The notes: generated by a model not told the origin, from the letters alone. DNA of 64,000 nt from Lotus japonicus (GCF_012489685.1 NC_080042.1:13964150-14028149); one strand, 5' to 3'. Positions 1 through 12,300 are shown, counted from the first letter of the stretch. Numbers and translations: made by a program.

Positions 1-963
1 TGAAATATTCAGGATAGTTTTGCAAAAACCCATAAACTATCAGCTCAGAAAAGTCTACAGAAAAGCTATGGAAAAAGAGATCAGAGGTAAGGATTAGCGA
101 CTATACCTCGAAACCTTGAAGCAGCAACTAACGGATCAACGATCAAGCAAGAAATGAATAAAATCTTCTCCTCCTCCTCTCCTCTCAAACTCGCGGCCTT
201 GGTGGGTAGAAAATGGTGGAGTTTTGTGATTTCTTCTCACTTGCTTGCTATATATAGAAGATGGCAAATCGCGGGAAAATGAAAGTTTCGCGATTCTGAT
301 TTTTCCGGCGTCATTCTCCATGAATTCTAAGATAGGTTTTGGCGAAAGAATTCCAAAACTAAAATGAAGCCTCCTTGTATTTTTAGCGATTAATGCATAA
401 TCGGTATAAAACTATTTTACCCGATAAGTTGCTTTTTGCATCGAATGTCGGAATGGAAAACTTCCTTCTGAAGAAAGATTGAAATCATCAAGAGAAATGG
501 GTGTACGCGTGTAGAATCTTCATTTGAAGCTCTGAATAGAAAAAGTCTTCATAGTCGGGTGATTCTAGGGTTTTGAAATACCAGGGATTCGGTTTCGGCA
601 AACTTCCGATGATTGGCATCGGACGTTCGTAGATCCTAGAGTTTCGCCTCGAAACGATTTTGATATATGGAAAAAGAGAAGTTCTAACATTTCTCTGAAG
701 ATTTTTGGAATTAACTTCCATCGTGCCTAAAAGTGAAAATTAGCTATATACTAGGGTTTCTGACCTAGGTTTAAGCTTATAACGATCGTGCTATAACTTT
801 TATCGATCATAATGCAATCCTTGAACTTTTCCTGAACTTTCTCCTTCATAAATATATTTCATTTAATGAACTTTTGTTCAGGTTTCCCTTCACGATACGT
901 CAAGCCTAATCGTAAATGGAAATCTCTTCCACTTATTCTAAGCTTAAAAACTTGGGTCTCACA
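1..963 (-). repeat. Partial long LTR of a Ty3/gypsy chromovirus (runs off the left edge)
   Basis: This stretch is closely similar to 10105-11075, the first part (in minus orientation) of the 4-kb solo LTR further right. Read on the minus strand it starts TGTGAGACCC at 963. A TATA-like TATATATA lies at 249-256. Its right edge cuts directly into the third ORF of SIRE-like copy C. The other end, and hence the TSD and whether this is a solo LTR or a full element, is outside the window. Small ORFs here are not convincing genes. Confidence 0.8.
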
Positions 964-2223
964 ATCGTCACCATTAGATGAAGTATTTGGCTTAGAGGGC
1001 TCCTCATGTTTCCTCTTGGGCTTTTCATTCTTCTTCCTCTGATCAACACCATCAGAGGGATCAGTCTCTTCAGAGGATTCCTCTATAATGATTCTTCTCT
1101 TCTTCTTCTTCTTGGGAGGAGAATCAAATTCTTGAGCTGGAGGCAGGGTTCTGAAGAACTCATCCACATCTATTTCAAAACCTTGTTCCCTCATATCAGC
1201 TAGATAGTGCAAGATAGCAACTGGATCATCAGCTTGGGACCATAGAGGGTAATCGGTCAGAGGGACTCTTCTCTGTCGGACTTCATCAGAGGTGTCTTCA
1301 TGAACAGGTGCAATCTTTGTTTTAATCAGTCCCATCTTTTTCATGGAAGTGGAAGTGAAGACATCGCCAACAACAGTCGTCAGATCCTCTGCGCAGCCTG
1401 CTTTAGTCATATCTTCTATCAATTTGCTTTCCAGAAAGAGGTCTGAGAGCAATCTTCCAAAAGGAATGTATCTGATTGCAGACTTTGGAGAAGCAGTTGT
1501 TCTGGACTTCTTGATGCACTCTTTGAGATAAGAGAACAGGAAGAAAGGAAGGCAGATCTTCTTGCGGTCCTGAATGAAGAAAAGCATCACTTTCTGACAG
1601 AAATTGATGTAGTCTGGAGAGCTTTCCTTTGGCCTTTGATTGATGCAATGCAGAAGAATCTTGTGCCAAATCCTCAGCTTAGGATGAAGTTCTACGACTT
1701 TGCAATCACTCTTTCCTGGCTTCCAGTTTGTGTAGAGAGCTTGGTTAACAGCTTCTTTGGTCTTGGGTTTCACCTTTGATTCCGACAGTTGGAATCTGTA
1801 GCCTGTGCCGATATTTTCACCCATAAGATCAACAATCGATTTCTCCGTGATGATAATTCTTCTCCCAGCAATGTAGGAGACCACTTGATTGTCATCACAG
1901 TCGGCATGTTTTCAGAATTCTTTTACCAATTTGATGTAAACTGGACCACGAAGCCTGTTGAAGTATTCTTCCCAGCCTTGAGCTTTTACTTCAGGACGAA
2001 GATCAAACCCGTTGGCAGCGATGTTGTCAAGATCAAATCTCCATTCAGCAAGAACCTGGAGTTCATCAGGAGAGTAGACACATGTAACAGCACAACCCCT
2101 TTGTGCAAGAGGAATCATTTGGCCTGTAGCTTGAGCTTCTGGTTGATTTCGCTGAGTTGCGGAGCTCACCATGACAGGAAATCTCCTTCCGTCAATAGTT
2201 TCACCTTTGTTGGATTTCACCAT
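964..2223 (-). pseudogene. Third ORF (env-position protein) of copy C, broken and 3'-truncated
   Basis: The likely ATG is at 2223, next to a CT-rich leader like that of A. The product matches the N-terminal domain of copy A ORF3, including the CAVxCVYxPxELQVLAEWRF stretch and the LPFGR-like and PLWSQAD segments. I associate this region with the plant-transposon domain Pfam lists as a putative plant transposon protein (PF20167), from memory and not searched. A stop (TGA where A has TGG) interrupts it near 1911. It ends after a Lys-rich, Ser/Asn-rich tail where the chromovirus LTR is inserted. It has no visible signal peptide or membrane segment. Confidence 0.8.
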
Positions 2224-2661
2224 TTCTAAAGCGGTTGAAGGTTTGGGTAGAAAGAGAGAGGATGAATGAAGAGAGAGAGAGAGATCGTGGGGATTAAGGG
2301 TTTTGCAAACGAGAGAGAGAGAGAGAGAGTAAAATAATAAGTGATGGAGAACGTGTGTGCATAGTGGTTTTGAAAATAACCGTTGTTTATTAAAAGGCAA
2401 AGTAAAATCAACGGTTAAAAATTAAAGACATCATTACAAACAGTTAATACACATATCACACGAAGGAGAGAAGCATATCAACACTCATTACGACAGATTG
2501 TCAGCACGGGCACAAGGAACGATGTATCATAGAAACTGACACACGTTTACTGTCTCAGCTTCAGAGTAAGCACCAATGGGTACTTAACCTCTGATGGAGT
2601 TACCTTCTGAACTAGACATCTTCTGATAAAGAAGCATCATGGTCAGAGGTTCTGATCCATC
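2224..2661 (-). other. Spacer between pol and ORF3 of copy C
   Basis: Homologous to the spacer at 52474-52916 in copy A. It carries a CT-dinucleotide-rich leader (AG-rich on the plus strand at about 2268-2325) just before ORF3. I see no separate gene in it. Confidence 0.6.
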
Positions 2662-3940
2662 TTCATTCTGGACAAAAGTCCATATTCAGATTTTTCAGAA
2701 TGAAATTAAATCTATCCTCTGCTAAGGGTTTGTAAAGATATCTGCCCATTGATGGTCAGTATCAACAAACTTCAGAAGAAGTACGCCCTTCGGAACATAA
2801 TCTCTAATAAAATGATACTTTACCTCAATGTGTTTTGCCCTTGAGTGTAAGATAGGAATCTTACTCAGTGAGATTGCAGCAGTATTATCACAATAGATTG
2901 GGATGTTGCTCTCAAGGATTTGATAATCCTCCAGTTGATGTTTCATCCAGAGCATCTGAGTGCTGCAAATTGCTGCTGAGATATATTATGCCTTTGCAGT
3001 GGATAGTGCAATGGTTGATTGCCTCTTGCTTGCCCATGAGACTAGATTACTTCCCAGAAATTGACAATTTCTAGAAGTGTTTTTTCTCTCAGTTCTATCT
3101 CCAGCATAGTCAGCATCATAATAACCTGAAAGCTTATACTCTCATGTTTTCTTATACATCAAGCCAAGGTTAGTGGTACCTTTCAGATATCTCAGGATCC
3201 TCTTAACAGCAGTTAAGTGGGTTTCCCTAGGATCTGATTGGAAACGAGCACATAGATGAACACTTAACAGAATATCTGTCCTAGATGCAGTTAAGTATAG
3301 ACGTGATCCTATCATACCACGATAGAGCTTCTGACAAACTTTACCACTTGCATCTTCTTTCTCCAGGATGCATGTAGGATGCATTGGAGTCTTAGCAATT
3401 GTAGATTCTGTCATGTTGAACTTCTTCAGAAGTTCTTTAGTGTACTTTCTCTGATGGATGTAAGTTCTTTCGGGTGTTTGATCAACTTGTATCCCCAGAA
3501 AGTATTTGAGTTCTCCCATCATACTCATTTCAAATTCAGCCTGCATCATCTCAGAAAACTTTTTGCATACAGATGGATTAGCAGATCCAAATATAATATC
3601 ATCAACATAAATTTGCACAATTAAGATATCATCTTTGTAAGTTTTGCAAAAAAGAGTTGTATCTACTTTACCCCTTACAAACTTATTTTCCAGAAGGAAT
3701 GAGCTGAGTCTCTCATACCATGCTCTGGGAGCTTGCTTCAGACCATAGAGAGATTTCTTCAATTTGAAAACATGATCAGGGTTCTTCTCATCTTCAAAAC
3801 CTGGAGGTTGATGAACGTAGACTTCCTCTGAGATATAACCATTTAGGAAGGCACTCTTAACATCCATCTGATGAAGAATTATGTTGTGATTCACTGAGAA
3901 TGAGATCAGTAGTCTGATGGCTTCCAGTCTGATAATCTAT
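2662..3940 (-). pseudogene. Reverse transcriptase/RNase H remnant of copy C pol
   Basis: Copia-type RT from the [12 protein letters not shown] segment through the YVDDIIFG active site, then copia RNase H down to the final WADIFTNP segment. It is nearly collinear with A pol but lacks protease, integrase and the first part of RT. It has at least two frame breaks (near 3141 and 2955), and the C-terminal PE-stop is shared with A. At its 5' end it is joined directly to the KWVPKDK segment of gag by a deletion. It cannot encode an active polymerase. Confidence 0.9.
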
Positions 3941-4739
3941 TCCTTCTTATCCTTAGGTACCCACTTTCTGGGTCCTCTCTTGTTAGTTACCTCAGAGGTT
4001 CTGATCACCTTAGGTTTCTCAAAATGATAGTGTAAAGGAATCTTAGCATGATATTTAAACATGGAGAAGGTTCCCTTTTTGGGAGGGGGGTTAGCAACTT
4101 TAACAGGTAATGGTTCAGGCAATGTAGTACCAGAGGGTACAAAACATTCATACAAGGATTTAGCCTTAGGCATAGGAGGCTCGTTTCTATTAGGTTTAGA
4201 ATAGCCAATGCCATGCATTCCATTTCTGCTTACGCCATAGATCATCGAGGCCGTTAAGCTTTTGTCTACGCCTTGCCCATGAATCTTTGAAAGGATTTTT
4301 CATATTTAGATTCATTCTTACTATCAGAGGCATCACAAGCAACTACTTGTTCTAGCTTAGTAATCTGGTTCTTAAGCACAGAGCTGGAATTCACTAAAGC
4401 ATGGGACATCTTCAAGGATTCAAAGATACCCTTGGCAAACTCACGATCTGTAATCTTCTAGTACTCTTCATAGGAGATAGCACTAAGAAGAATAGCTCTA
4501 GCTTTGTGGTGTTGTGAGTAAAGCTTCTTTTGCTCAGCAGTCATCTCTGATCTGGAGATCTTCTTGCCATCAGCATCAACTGGACGCTCGTAGCCATCCA
4601 CAATGATATCCAAGAGATCTGCGTCGAAGCCCAGAAAGAAACTTTCTATTTTGTCTTTCCAATATTCGAACCTTTGACCATCGAACATAGGAGGCTTTGC
4701 ATTGTAACCATCTTTTTGCGTTTCACTGGTGGTAGCCAT
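3941..4739 (-). pseudogene. Gag remnant of copy C
   Basis: Starts at the ATG at 4739 (MATTSETQ) and follows A and B gag through the SAISYEEY segment, where a stop replaces the next codon. A large internal deletion then joins KGIFESLKM to the coiled-coil part, so the CCHC zinc knuckle is lost. The segment from [17 protein letters not shown] to RKWVPKDK is still present. In copy A that segment lies inside the candidate gag-pol intron, so C, unlike B, kept intron sequence. Confidence 0.85.
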
Positions 4740-4803
4740 TTGTTTTTCACCCCGGCCCGGATCACTGAACACTGTTAGGTGTAGTAATCAGAACTTGCGC
4801 TAT

Positions 4804-4924
4804 TGAAGGTATGAAAAACGATAGAAAGGGGGGGTTTGAATAGCGTTTTCAAAATAAAACTTCCCACTTAAGATTTTAACAAATCTTTCGTGACACAAGT
4901 GAAATGCTTAAGATAAGAGATGAG
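4804..4924 (-). repeat. 5' LTR fragment of copy C
   Basis: The first 121 bases (plus-strand order) match the LTR of B from TGAAGGTATG through the AAGATAAGAGAT region. They then stop abruptly at 4925, where TGTGACACCCC of the next element begins. The bases just before the junction (ATGAG, 4920-4924) could be one half of a target duplication, but I did not find the other half. Confidence 0.8.
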
Positions 4925-7068
4925 TGTGACACCCCCTTCCCCCTTCCTGAGTAACGTCAACTCAGAGAGTGGAAAGAAGACGTCACAGTTTTTTTTTTTT
5001 TTGACTATTAACTCTCTTGACTAACTTCCTTAAGTACATCAAACTTTCAAATCTCAACTCAACTTGTTCTCGGGATTAAGGCGGAATATCATAATCCGTT
5101 TTTAAACTTCAAATCAAAGTAGACAACGTCTATGCCTAAACAACCTGAAACCTAATTCTACATCCTTACACTTAACTTTGCTTCTTCACTAGGTCCTATC
5201 TTCCTAACCACCGACAGCTACCATGGCTTAATAGCTTCGGCAAACAGCAACCAACTCGATCTAAGCCCATCTCAATCCTTTACCTGAAAATGTTAACCAC
5301 TGGAGGGAGTGAGTTAGCAACAATATAAGAACATGAATGTGTCAGTAGCACCGGCTCGAGTCACATGCCGGTCGACCAAACACAATTCATATTCTAGATA
5401 TATCAATATTATTATATCATAATATCATCACAAACCAATCATCAAACACATACAATATGATGTAGCGTGAGAGTTTACCACCTTATTACCTCTTCCTTCA
5501 GTCAGACTTCTCCCTCGTTGATCATGGGAGAAGAGGGTTCCTCGCCTAACCTTTTTAAACTATTTAGGTTGCATATGTGTGTTTTAGGGCCCGAAGCTTT
5601 TAGCTTCACAATCTTCGGAAGGTCGTCTCGGGAACATGGACACTCCTTACAGTCCACTCTTTACCGGACAATGATCGCTCAGTAGCTTTTCCGACAGAAA
5701 TACACGACTCAACTCTTTGCCTTAAACTTCTTGCCAGCCCGACCTCAGGGATCCACGTCGTAACCGACAACAGAGGTGTACCGTCGTGTAAGTCCCGAGC
5801 CTATTCATCTCTGAACAAGGCCACCTTTGGCGTCTCTGTATTCCCACTCTCTCTAGTGGTAGTGACAGTACCTTCCTACTCCTTATTGCTTCTTGTGTTT
5901 TCATATGCCATACATACGCCCCCTTATTTCTTCTATGTCATTCAAGGATATTCATAACTAAGATGAATTCCACAAGGCACTCCTTTTGGTGCTAGTCCCC
6001 AACTTTATTGTGGCTCATGATGCGTCCCATTCCACATCACGTCCCACTCAACCCGACAACTAGTCCCAGGTACGTGGTAACTTGAGCACTATCCTCGGGG
6101 GTCCATCTATGCATCCACTTTTACCTTTATTGAAACCTTTTTGAACCAAAAACGATAACCAAAAGGAGTAAACCTAATCTTTAGGGTTTTATCAAATCTA
6201 CTTAACATTTCAAATGAGAATCTCCTGAAGATCACGACTACTATTTTAAAAGAAACCTTTTTGGATTGCATAGGCGTCCATTCTTGTGAGCTCAAACTAT
6301 AATAATTCCCTCGGCTCAGGTTATCACTATGCCACACTCTTTCGATGTCCAGGCCAAAGGCTTTATCACCTAAAGTACCACTATATCCCATAGTGTACTT
6401 ATAATCCCTTTCTAAACAGTGCAACATTACAACCATGCACATCCAGTCCAAACAAGTCAGACATTTCTTCATATGGCATATTAGACGTACATTCAATAAG
6501 CATGTTATTCAAACAATCATTCATTCAAGTCATGCATATATCAGACAATCAATTCAATCAACACATAATCCAACCAAACACATAACCAGAGTAAGCACTA
6601 AAGCCACACTCAAGTCCTTATATTGAAGGTAAACTCAGTCCTCCGCTGACCTGGATATCCAATGCATTTTAAACATAAGTTTGGAGATTCCTCGTCTGGG
6701 CGTCATTTCCTTCATGATACCTAGTGACGATCTCTTTGATTAAGTTCTCGCACAATCATTCATTCTGCAACGATTTATGATGTTATAGCGCTACTCCTAG
6801 AGTGTTATATAGGTTACTTGATTTATGTCTTGCTCCTACTTGTTCTATATGCATATGCACTTATTAAGTGATTTCTCATTAATCATCTAATTTAGTTGAT
6901 TATTCTAAGGTTCCTTTAACTACTTCACATAGATACCTTATTAAGTCCACTTATTATTCTTAGTCATCTAAGTTGAATTATGTTCTTAAAGACTTTAGTA
7001 AACTTCTAATTAGCATAGTTAACTACACTTAGGTTGACTAGTTATTATATCCTAGTTCATTTGTCTTG
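4925..7068. mobile_element. LTR-like fragment G, split by a solo LTR
   Basis: Begins TGTGACACCCCC, a start typical of plant Ty3/gypsy LTRs, exactly where C's LTR is interrupted. It contains no pol motif. A poly-T run lies near 4989. The short ORFs (for example 6107-6496) have no recognisable domain and look like chance. The sequence appears to continue after the solo LTR at 11081-11223. I call it an LTR or LTR-adjacent fragment by its terminus only. Orientation and right end are not resolved. Confidence 0.45.
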
Positions 7069-7558
7069 TGTAACACCCCGATTTCGGTGGCGTCACTTTA
7101 GTAACAAAAAGTAAACTTAATGAGGAAAAACGTGAAATATATTTTTTTTCGATAATAACTAAGACAAGACTGAATTAAATAAAACCCAAAAGCGAAAAGC
7201 AATAGAACTAATATACAATATATAAACAGCCCCCGCTGTAAGTAACAACCTCGTCACGAGTAACCTCCAGTGACGGAAAGAAAAGTGCAACGCCCGTAGG
7301 CAATATATACAAACCAAATGAAAAGGGTGAAGTGCCCGCAACACCATCCCTCAAAACTGAGAATCAGCTGACCCAATGGCCTGAAAATAAGACCTCCTAA
7401 GTCCAACCAACTCTCTGTGATTCCCGTAAAGAAACCACACAAAAAGCTATAGGCGGATCTACCCTGTCCCCTAAGTAACAAATGAAGCAAGACTGTCAGA
7501 GCTAAAACTCTACTCCTACACTAATCCTAACTCGAGGAGCTCATACCAACACTCAAAA

Positions 7559-8038
7559 CTATGTGCTAGCATGATCGTCGTCTGAATCAGAATCCAGAAC
7601 GACCAAGTCTACCAGCCCTATCCGTCCTCCCCTCGCAACCGCAGTGCGCTCCGATGCTGGACTCACGGGCTTAGGGCCCGAACCCTGATCATCAATGATC
7701 GCAACAGAGGGTGCACTAGACCCTGCCGAAGGCACTCCCACTGGAATCTCCTCTGAGGGATCCTCCTCCTCTGAAGATGACGGTGGCGGCGGTGCTCCTC
7801 CGAATCCTGGTCCGCAGTGAACGCCCGGTGGCAAGTTGAAGCTGATAGAGCATCGCCTCAACACTAATGACCTCAAGAGTCCTCCACTGTCCACGTGGTC
7901 CTCCATGATGCGCCCCGAATACGTCGCTCGGTGGCTCGCGGGGTCAACCACCCACGACCCGGGGTCGTCCTGATCTATCATCTCGTACCTAATCCCCCCC
8001 GAAGGGTGGACCATGGTGAACCAGTCCGCAATATTCAT
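7559..8038 (-). CDS. LTR-embedded ORF, unknown function
   Basis: A 159-codon ORF near the 3' end of the solo LTR, sense to the element. I prefer the ATG at 8038 because it follows a CTTTTGTCAG acceptor-like sequence directly, while the frame upstream looks non-coding. The product has an N-terminal segment with Trp and Gly-Gly motifs, then a Pro/Ser/Glu-rich stretch (PPPPSSSEEED) and an Asp-rich tail (LDSDSDDD). I know no such family. A weak resemblance to the ORF at 16486-16926 covers an ED-x-D-x-G to N/Y-PP stretch. It may be a spliced leader ORF or chance. Confidence 0.35.
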   Translation of the reverse strand: MNIADWFTMVHPSGGIRYEMIDQDDPGSWVVDPASHRATYSGRIMEDHVDSGGLLRSLVLRRCSISFNLPPGVHCGPGFGGAPPPPSSSEEEDPSEEIPVGVPSAGSSAPSVAIIDDQGSGPKPVSPASERTAVARGGRIGLVDLVVLDSDSDDDHAST

Positions 8039-8711
8039 CTGACAAAAGGCGTTGTCCGCCAAAGCACACACAGAAGACGCGAGGGTCAACTCTAAAGAAC
8101 TATGTAGATAATAAACCCAATAGGTACAAATAATAGATAGCCACTTAGGCTTATAGCTAAAGATGTCATTCCTAGGGTTGCATGTTCCACAATAACATAA
8201 ACACAATAATAGCAGATAGCATGTTCCAAATAGGTTTAACAATTACCAATCACACTCAACAACTAAATTAGTATGCATGTTGCATGATATGTATGCAGGT
8301 TAACCCAGTCAACCACATGCATTCCGGAAAGGGATGGACATCAAACGGATCAGCCCTAACACCAGCCACGGTGGAGCCATTTCGGCCCGCGTGCCTCTTA
8401 CTCCAACAGGGGTTGTCAGATCAGCAGTAAACCCGTAGGTCTGCCATTTCGGTCTGCTACAAGAGACGTCTACAAACGCTCTTTCACGGCATTCCGGGTC
8501 TTATGACCATTTTGGAAACCGACGAGGTCCAGAGTACGTCCTGTGTTAATACCTCATTAATGTTGCATGTATGCAAAATGATTAGTCAAACAACGTCTCC
8601 GTCCTCACTCGACACGTCGCCACGTGTTCTAGGGAAGTTAAAGTCTCTAAAAGCTTACCCTAAGGTAAAGTCGATTCTGCGACCAAAAGACACACTTCAT
8701 AACGACACATA

Positions 8712-8840
8712 GCTGCTCCAACAGCACCACAACAAACGCTGCTCCAACAGCACAATAACAAACGCTGCTCCAACAGCACAACAATAAACGCTGCTCCAAC
8801 AGCACAACAACAAACGCTGCTCCAACAGCACAAGAACAAA
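8712..8840. repeat. Tandem array, about five 26-bp units
   Basis: Units start GCTGCTCCAACAGCAC at 8712, 8738 and every 26 bases after, separated by AACAA-type spacers with small changes. It lies in the interior of the solo LTR. It is a minisatellite, not a CRISPR: the units are directly adjacent and have no unique spacers. Confidence 0.9.
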
Positions 8841-9464
8841 CTCAACACTTGGATCCGACGACACTCCTCGTTTTTCCAAAACTAAGATTTGACTTCCAAT
8901 GCCTTCCTTCGAGGTTGTTATCATTACTTAAAGATTTTGAGGTTATTTAAGGTCTTATGAATTTTCTTTATAAAATAGATTCCATTTTGTCTTATCGCAA
9001 GTCTTATACATTTTGAGGATCTCCCAATCCCAAGTCGCTTCCAGAGGATGTCTCGATCCACTAAACAAAATTAAGGCCCGAACCTCGTTCGTCCTATCAA
9101 ACTTTCTCAAAACTCGCAAAATAAAATCGGCATGACCTGTCCGCTATTCTCACCATTCAGAATCTCAGATTCCAGTACAGAGCATATTTAAATCATCACA
9201 ATCAACAACATGTCATATATCAATAAATCGCATCATAAACACTTAGCACTTAGCATATAAAGCATGCACCACACATCCTAGATTACCCACATAGCACATA
9301 GCATGTAAGACAATCTCAAAAACATTCAGTAGATGAATCATCTACATTGTCAGCCGAAGCCTCAGAAAACATTTTCCAATCACACACAATTCCAGTGCAT
9401 AAACAGTAAACAATGTCAAAACATCGACCCTAAGCATTAACTAGAGATTCAGTGAGAAGCCCTC

Positions 9465-9468
9465 ACCT
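9465..9468 (-). promoter_or_regulatory. Candidate 5' splice site in the solo LTR
   Basis: On the minus strand TTTCAG/GTGAGGGC occurs here (GT at 9466-9465). A matching AG/GTNAGGGC sequence is present in LTR E at 18246 and in the D-type LTRs at 20384, 27066 and near 32258. Shared position and motif suggest that the LTR transcript is spliced, but there is no transcript evidence. Confidence 0.35.
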
Positions 9469-10360
9469 GAAAGTTCTCCAGAATGATCAACTAGTGCTTC
9501 CTCGCTCTCAAAGTGTTGGTCCTCGGGGAAATCCTCAAAAGCACCTTTACAATAAAATCACAGAATACTATCAGAATCTATCGGAAACTAAGCTATCGAT
9601 ACTTACTAAGGTTACTCGAAGTAATCTATACCCTAAGGTATGATAAACTAGCGCGAAAGACAAGTTTTCGGAAAAGGAAATTTTCCTCCTTCCCCCCTAA
9701 TAGGGCTCGGCCACTTTGTGCAATTATGGGGCTCGATTTTTCTTCGATCAAACTTGGTTCCTATGCTTTCATAAGCCGTAACTAAGGGTATTCTGAACTC
9801 GGAAAAATTATCGGATCAAAAACTGTCGCAGGGGTATTTTGGTCATGATTTTTAACTTAGGATTTTTCAAAACTGAAGTCCCAAAAATAAAATTTTGCAG
9901 GGACGTCACCAACGACGTTTATGACAACTAATCCTACTAGCACTAAGCTAAGGCGATAGTTTTCAGCCTAAAGGTTGAAGCTTTACACCAAAAACTCCAA
10001 AAATGGGTATTTTAGGCTCAAATTGATTCCGGCGGAATTCCGGCGACATAACGGAAAATCTAACCCGGCAGAAGTGATCTTGGGCGCATAAGGAAGAGGT
10101 TTAGAATCAGAAATGAAAGATTCAGGATAGTTTTGCAAAAACCCATAAACTATCCGCTCAGAAAACTCTACAGAAAAGCTATGGAAAAAGCGATCAGAGG
10201 TAAGGATTAGCGACTATACCTCGAAGCCTTGAAGTAGCAACTGATTGATCGACGATCAAGCAAACGATGAAGAAAAACTCTTCTTCCTTCTTCCTTGTTC
10301 TTGGCCGCGGTTTTGGGAGAGAAAATGGAGGAGAATTTGTGTTTTTCTTCCTTTCTTTGC

Positions 10361-10368
10361 TATATATA
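10361..10368 (-). promoter_or_regulatory. TATA-like box of the solo LTR
   Basis: TATATATA followed downstream (minus strand) by a CT/GA-rich leader. It occupies the same place as the TATAAATA of the D-type LTRs and TATATATA at 249-256. Confidence 0.5.
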
Positions 10369-11080
10369 AAGGTTGGAAATTCACGGGAAAATGAAAGTTT
10401 CGCGAATCTGATTTTTCCGACTTCATTCTCCATGAATTAATAGATATGTTTTGGCAAAAGAGTTCCAAAACTATAAAGAGGTCTCCTTGTATTTTTGGCA
10501 ACTAAAGCATAGTCGGTATAAAACTATTTTACCCGATAAGTTGCTTTTTGCATCGAATGTCGGAATAGAAAACTTCCTTCGGAAGAAAGATTGAAATCAT
10601 CAAGAGAAATGGGTGTACGCGTGTAGAATATTCATTTGAAGCTCTGAATAGATAAAGTCCCCATAGTCGGGTGATTCTAGGGTTTTGAAATACCAGGGAT
10701 TCGGTTTCGGCAAACTTCCGATGATTGGAATCGGACGTTCGTAGATCCTAGAGTTTCGCCTCGAAACGATTGTGATATATGGAAAAAGAGAAGTTCTAAC
10801 ATTTCTCTGAAGATTTTTGGAATTAACTGCCATCGTGCCTAAAAGTGAAAATTTGCTATATACTAGGGTTTCTGACCTAGGTTTAAGCGTAAAACGTTCG
10901 TGCTATAACTTTTATCGATCATAATGCAATCCTTGAACTTTTCCTGAACTTTCTCCTTCATAAATATATTTCATTTAATAAACTTTCGTTCAGGTTTCCC
11001 TTCACATTACATCAACCCTAATCGTGAATAAGAAGTTTATTCACTTAGCATAAACTTAAAAACTCGGGCCTTACATCTTG

Positions 11081-11223
11081 TACTAAACTATTTTATCTCT
11101 ATTACTGATTATGGCCTACTTAAGTTACTGTTTCCCTAATTACTTTCTTACTTACTTCATTATTTAACCACAACTTCACTAATACTTAGCTTAACCAATT
11201 AATCCCACAATAACATTAGTCAT
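11081..11223. mobile_element. Right part of fragment G after the solo LTR
   Basis: Short AT-rich stretch with the same TTACTTA-rich texture as 6900-7068. It resumes directly after the second TCTTG copy. It ends where a new LTR-like sequence begins with TGATAAGCGC. Confidence 0.4.
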
Positions 11224-12300
11224 TGATAAGCGCATAATTGATGAACTTTACGTGTGTCTTTCTAAGCTTCATTATATACATTTTTGAGCTTAATTGTTAT
11301 GACTTAGCCATGTTTTGACCATTAGTATTTATTTGGATTATTCATGGAAAAGAGCTTAATTCTACACTTTTAGTTTCTGTGACTGTTTTGCTAGAACAGG
11401 TTGAATCTGGAGCTACAAATATCCAAATTGGGTGAATAATATGTCATTGGAAAGATAACTCGAAGCCCTACAACTTTCATTTTCAGCACAATTCTAGAAT
11501 CAGCCGCTAACTTGGTCAGAATTTCCTTGCAAAGTTGCTGTCTAATCCTGCGAGTCTGGAACAGTCTGCACTAAAATGATAATATCTTGGGCTACAGAAC
11601 TCCGAATTAGGATCCGATTGAAGGCCCGCGAAGCTGACTTAAAGAGCTACAACTCTCATGTTTACCTCAATTGAAGATTCAGACTTGTGGGACCCGCGAA
11701 TGCCTGATTGTTCAGCAGCTTACTCCTTTATGTGGACCCGATTTTATGAAGATTTAGAAAAGATTTAGATAACAAAGATTGTTACTTGCTGAACAAGTTT
11801 ATTTATTAGTATAAATAAGTGAGTTTAGGCTTTTGTTAGACACCACCACCTCACCACATCTCACCATCACCTCCTCCACCTTCTCCTAATAGCTCTCTCC
11901 ATCTTTTCTAGTATTAGTTGCTAAACTCCATAGTTAGTCTTAGGATTTTTAATATTCTTGTGTGTGCAAACTTGAGGTTCTATTCTTAATGCGAATTCTT
12001 TCTTTATTAATTCTCTTCATCTCTATTTCTGATCTAGGGTTTGCTTAATTCCTTAGGTTTAGGAATAAGAGTTGATGCATTTCGCTTAGTTCATGTTAGT
12101 TCGTAACTGTTTCTCAATCGCTTAGTTTAGGAAACTGTGAATTAATTTCCGCTTAGTTAATTAGTTCTCACGAATTAGGGAATTGATAAGGAAGAATTAA
12201 TCTTTTGTAACCGATGAAGGTTTGTTCCACTTGAATGTTATAATCCGATGACTAACATTTTCTTTCTTCTGTTTAATCTATTTAATTATTGCTTGAAACA
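11224..12300 (+). repeat. Probable LTR-like repeat starting TGATAAGCGC
   Basis: A TG start is followed by text that I recognise from plant LTRs: GAGCTACAAATATCC, CATTGGAAAGATAACTC and GGGACCCGCGAATG. A TATA-like TATAAATAAG lies near 11810, followed by a CACCACC-rich leader. I could not find a PBS, the right terminus or a TSD, so the end coordinate is approximate and the identity rests on text resemblance. Confidence 0.4.

Larger units (their letters stand above)
964..4924 (-). mobile_element. SIRE-like Ty1/copia copy C, truncated and rearranged
   Basis: Minus-strand relative of copies A and B. From its 5' end (right) it shows an LTR fragment, a damaged PBS, a gag start, an internally deleted gag, a jump into reverse transcriptase, RNase H, and a third ORF cut by the LTR at 1-963. 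Protease, integrase and the start of RT are missing. The PBS region lacks about nine bases that A and B have between GCGCT and ATTG near 4801, so the tRNA-binding site is gone. Many stops show that it is dead. Confidence 0.9.
7069..11075 (-). mobile_element. Solo long LTR of a chromovirus, TSD TCTTG
   Basis: Begins TGTAACACCCCG and ends GGCCTTACA, flanked by TCTTG at 7064-7068 and 11076-11080. Length is 4007 bp with no internal region, so it is a solo LTR left by LTR-LTR recombination. Orientation (transcription on the minus strand) follows from its similarity to D, whose PBS and polypurine tract fix the direction. It holds a TATA-like box (10361-10368), a candidate splice donor at 9466, an ORF at 7559-8038 and a 26-bp tandem array at 8712-8840. 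Confidence 0.92.

Noticed and set aside
964..1884. A host gene with a 341-residue product
   Set aside because: It is the ORF3 of SIRE-like copy C. Its last residues come from the inserted LTR.
5467..6496. Several ORFs of 60-130 residues in fragment G
   Set aside because: No motifs and no conservation to compare; consistent with chance in LTR-like DNA.
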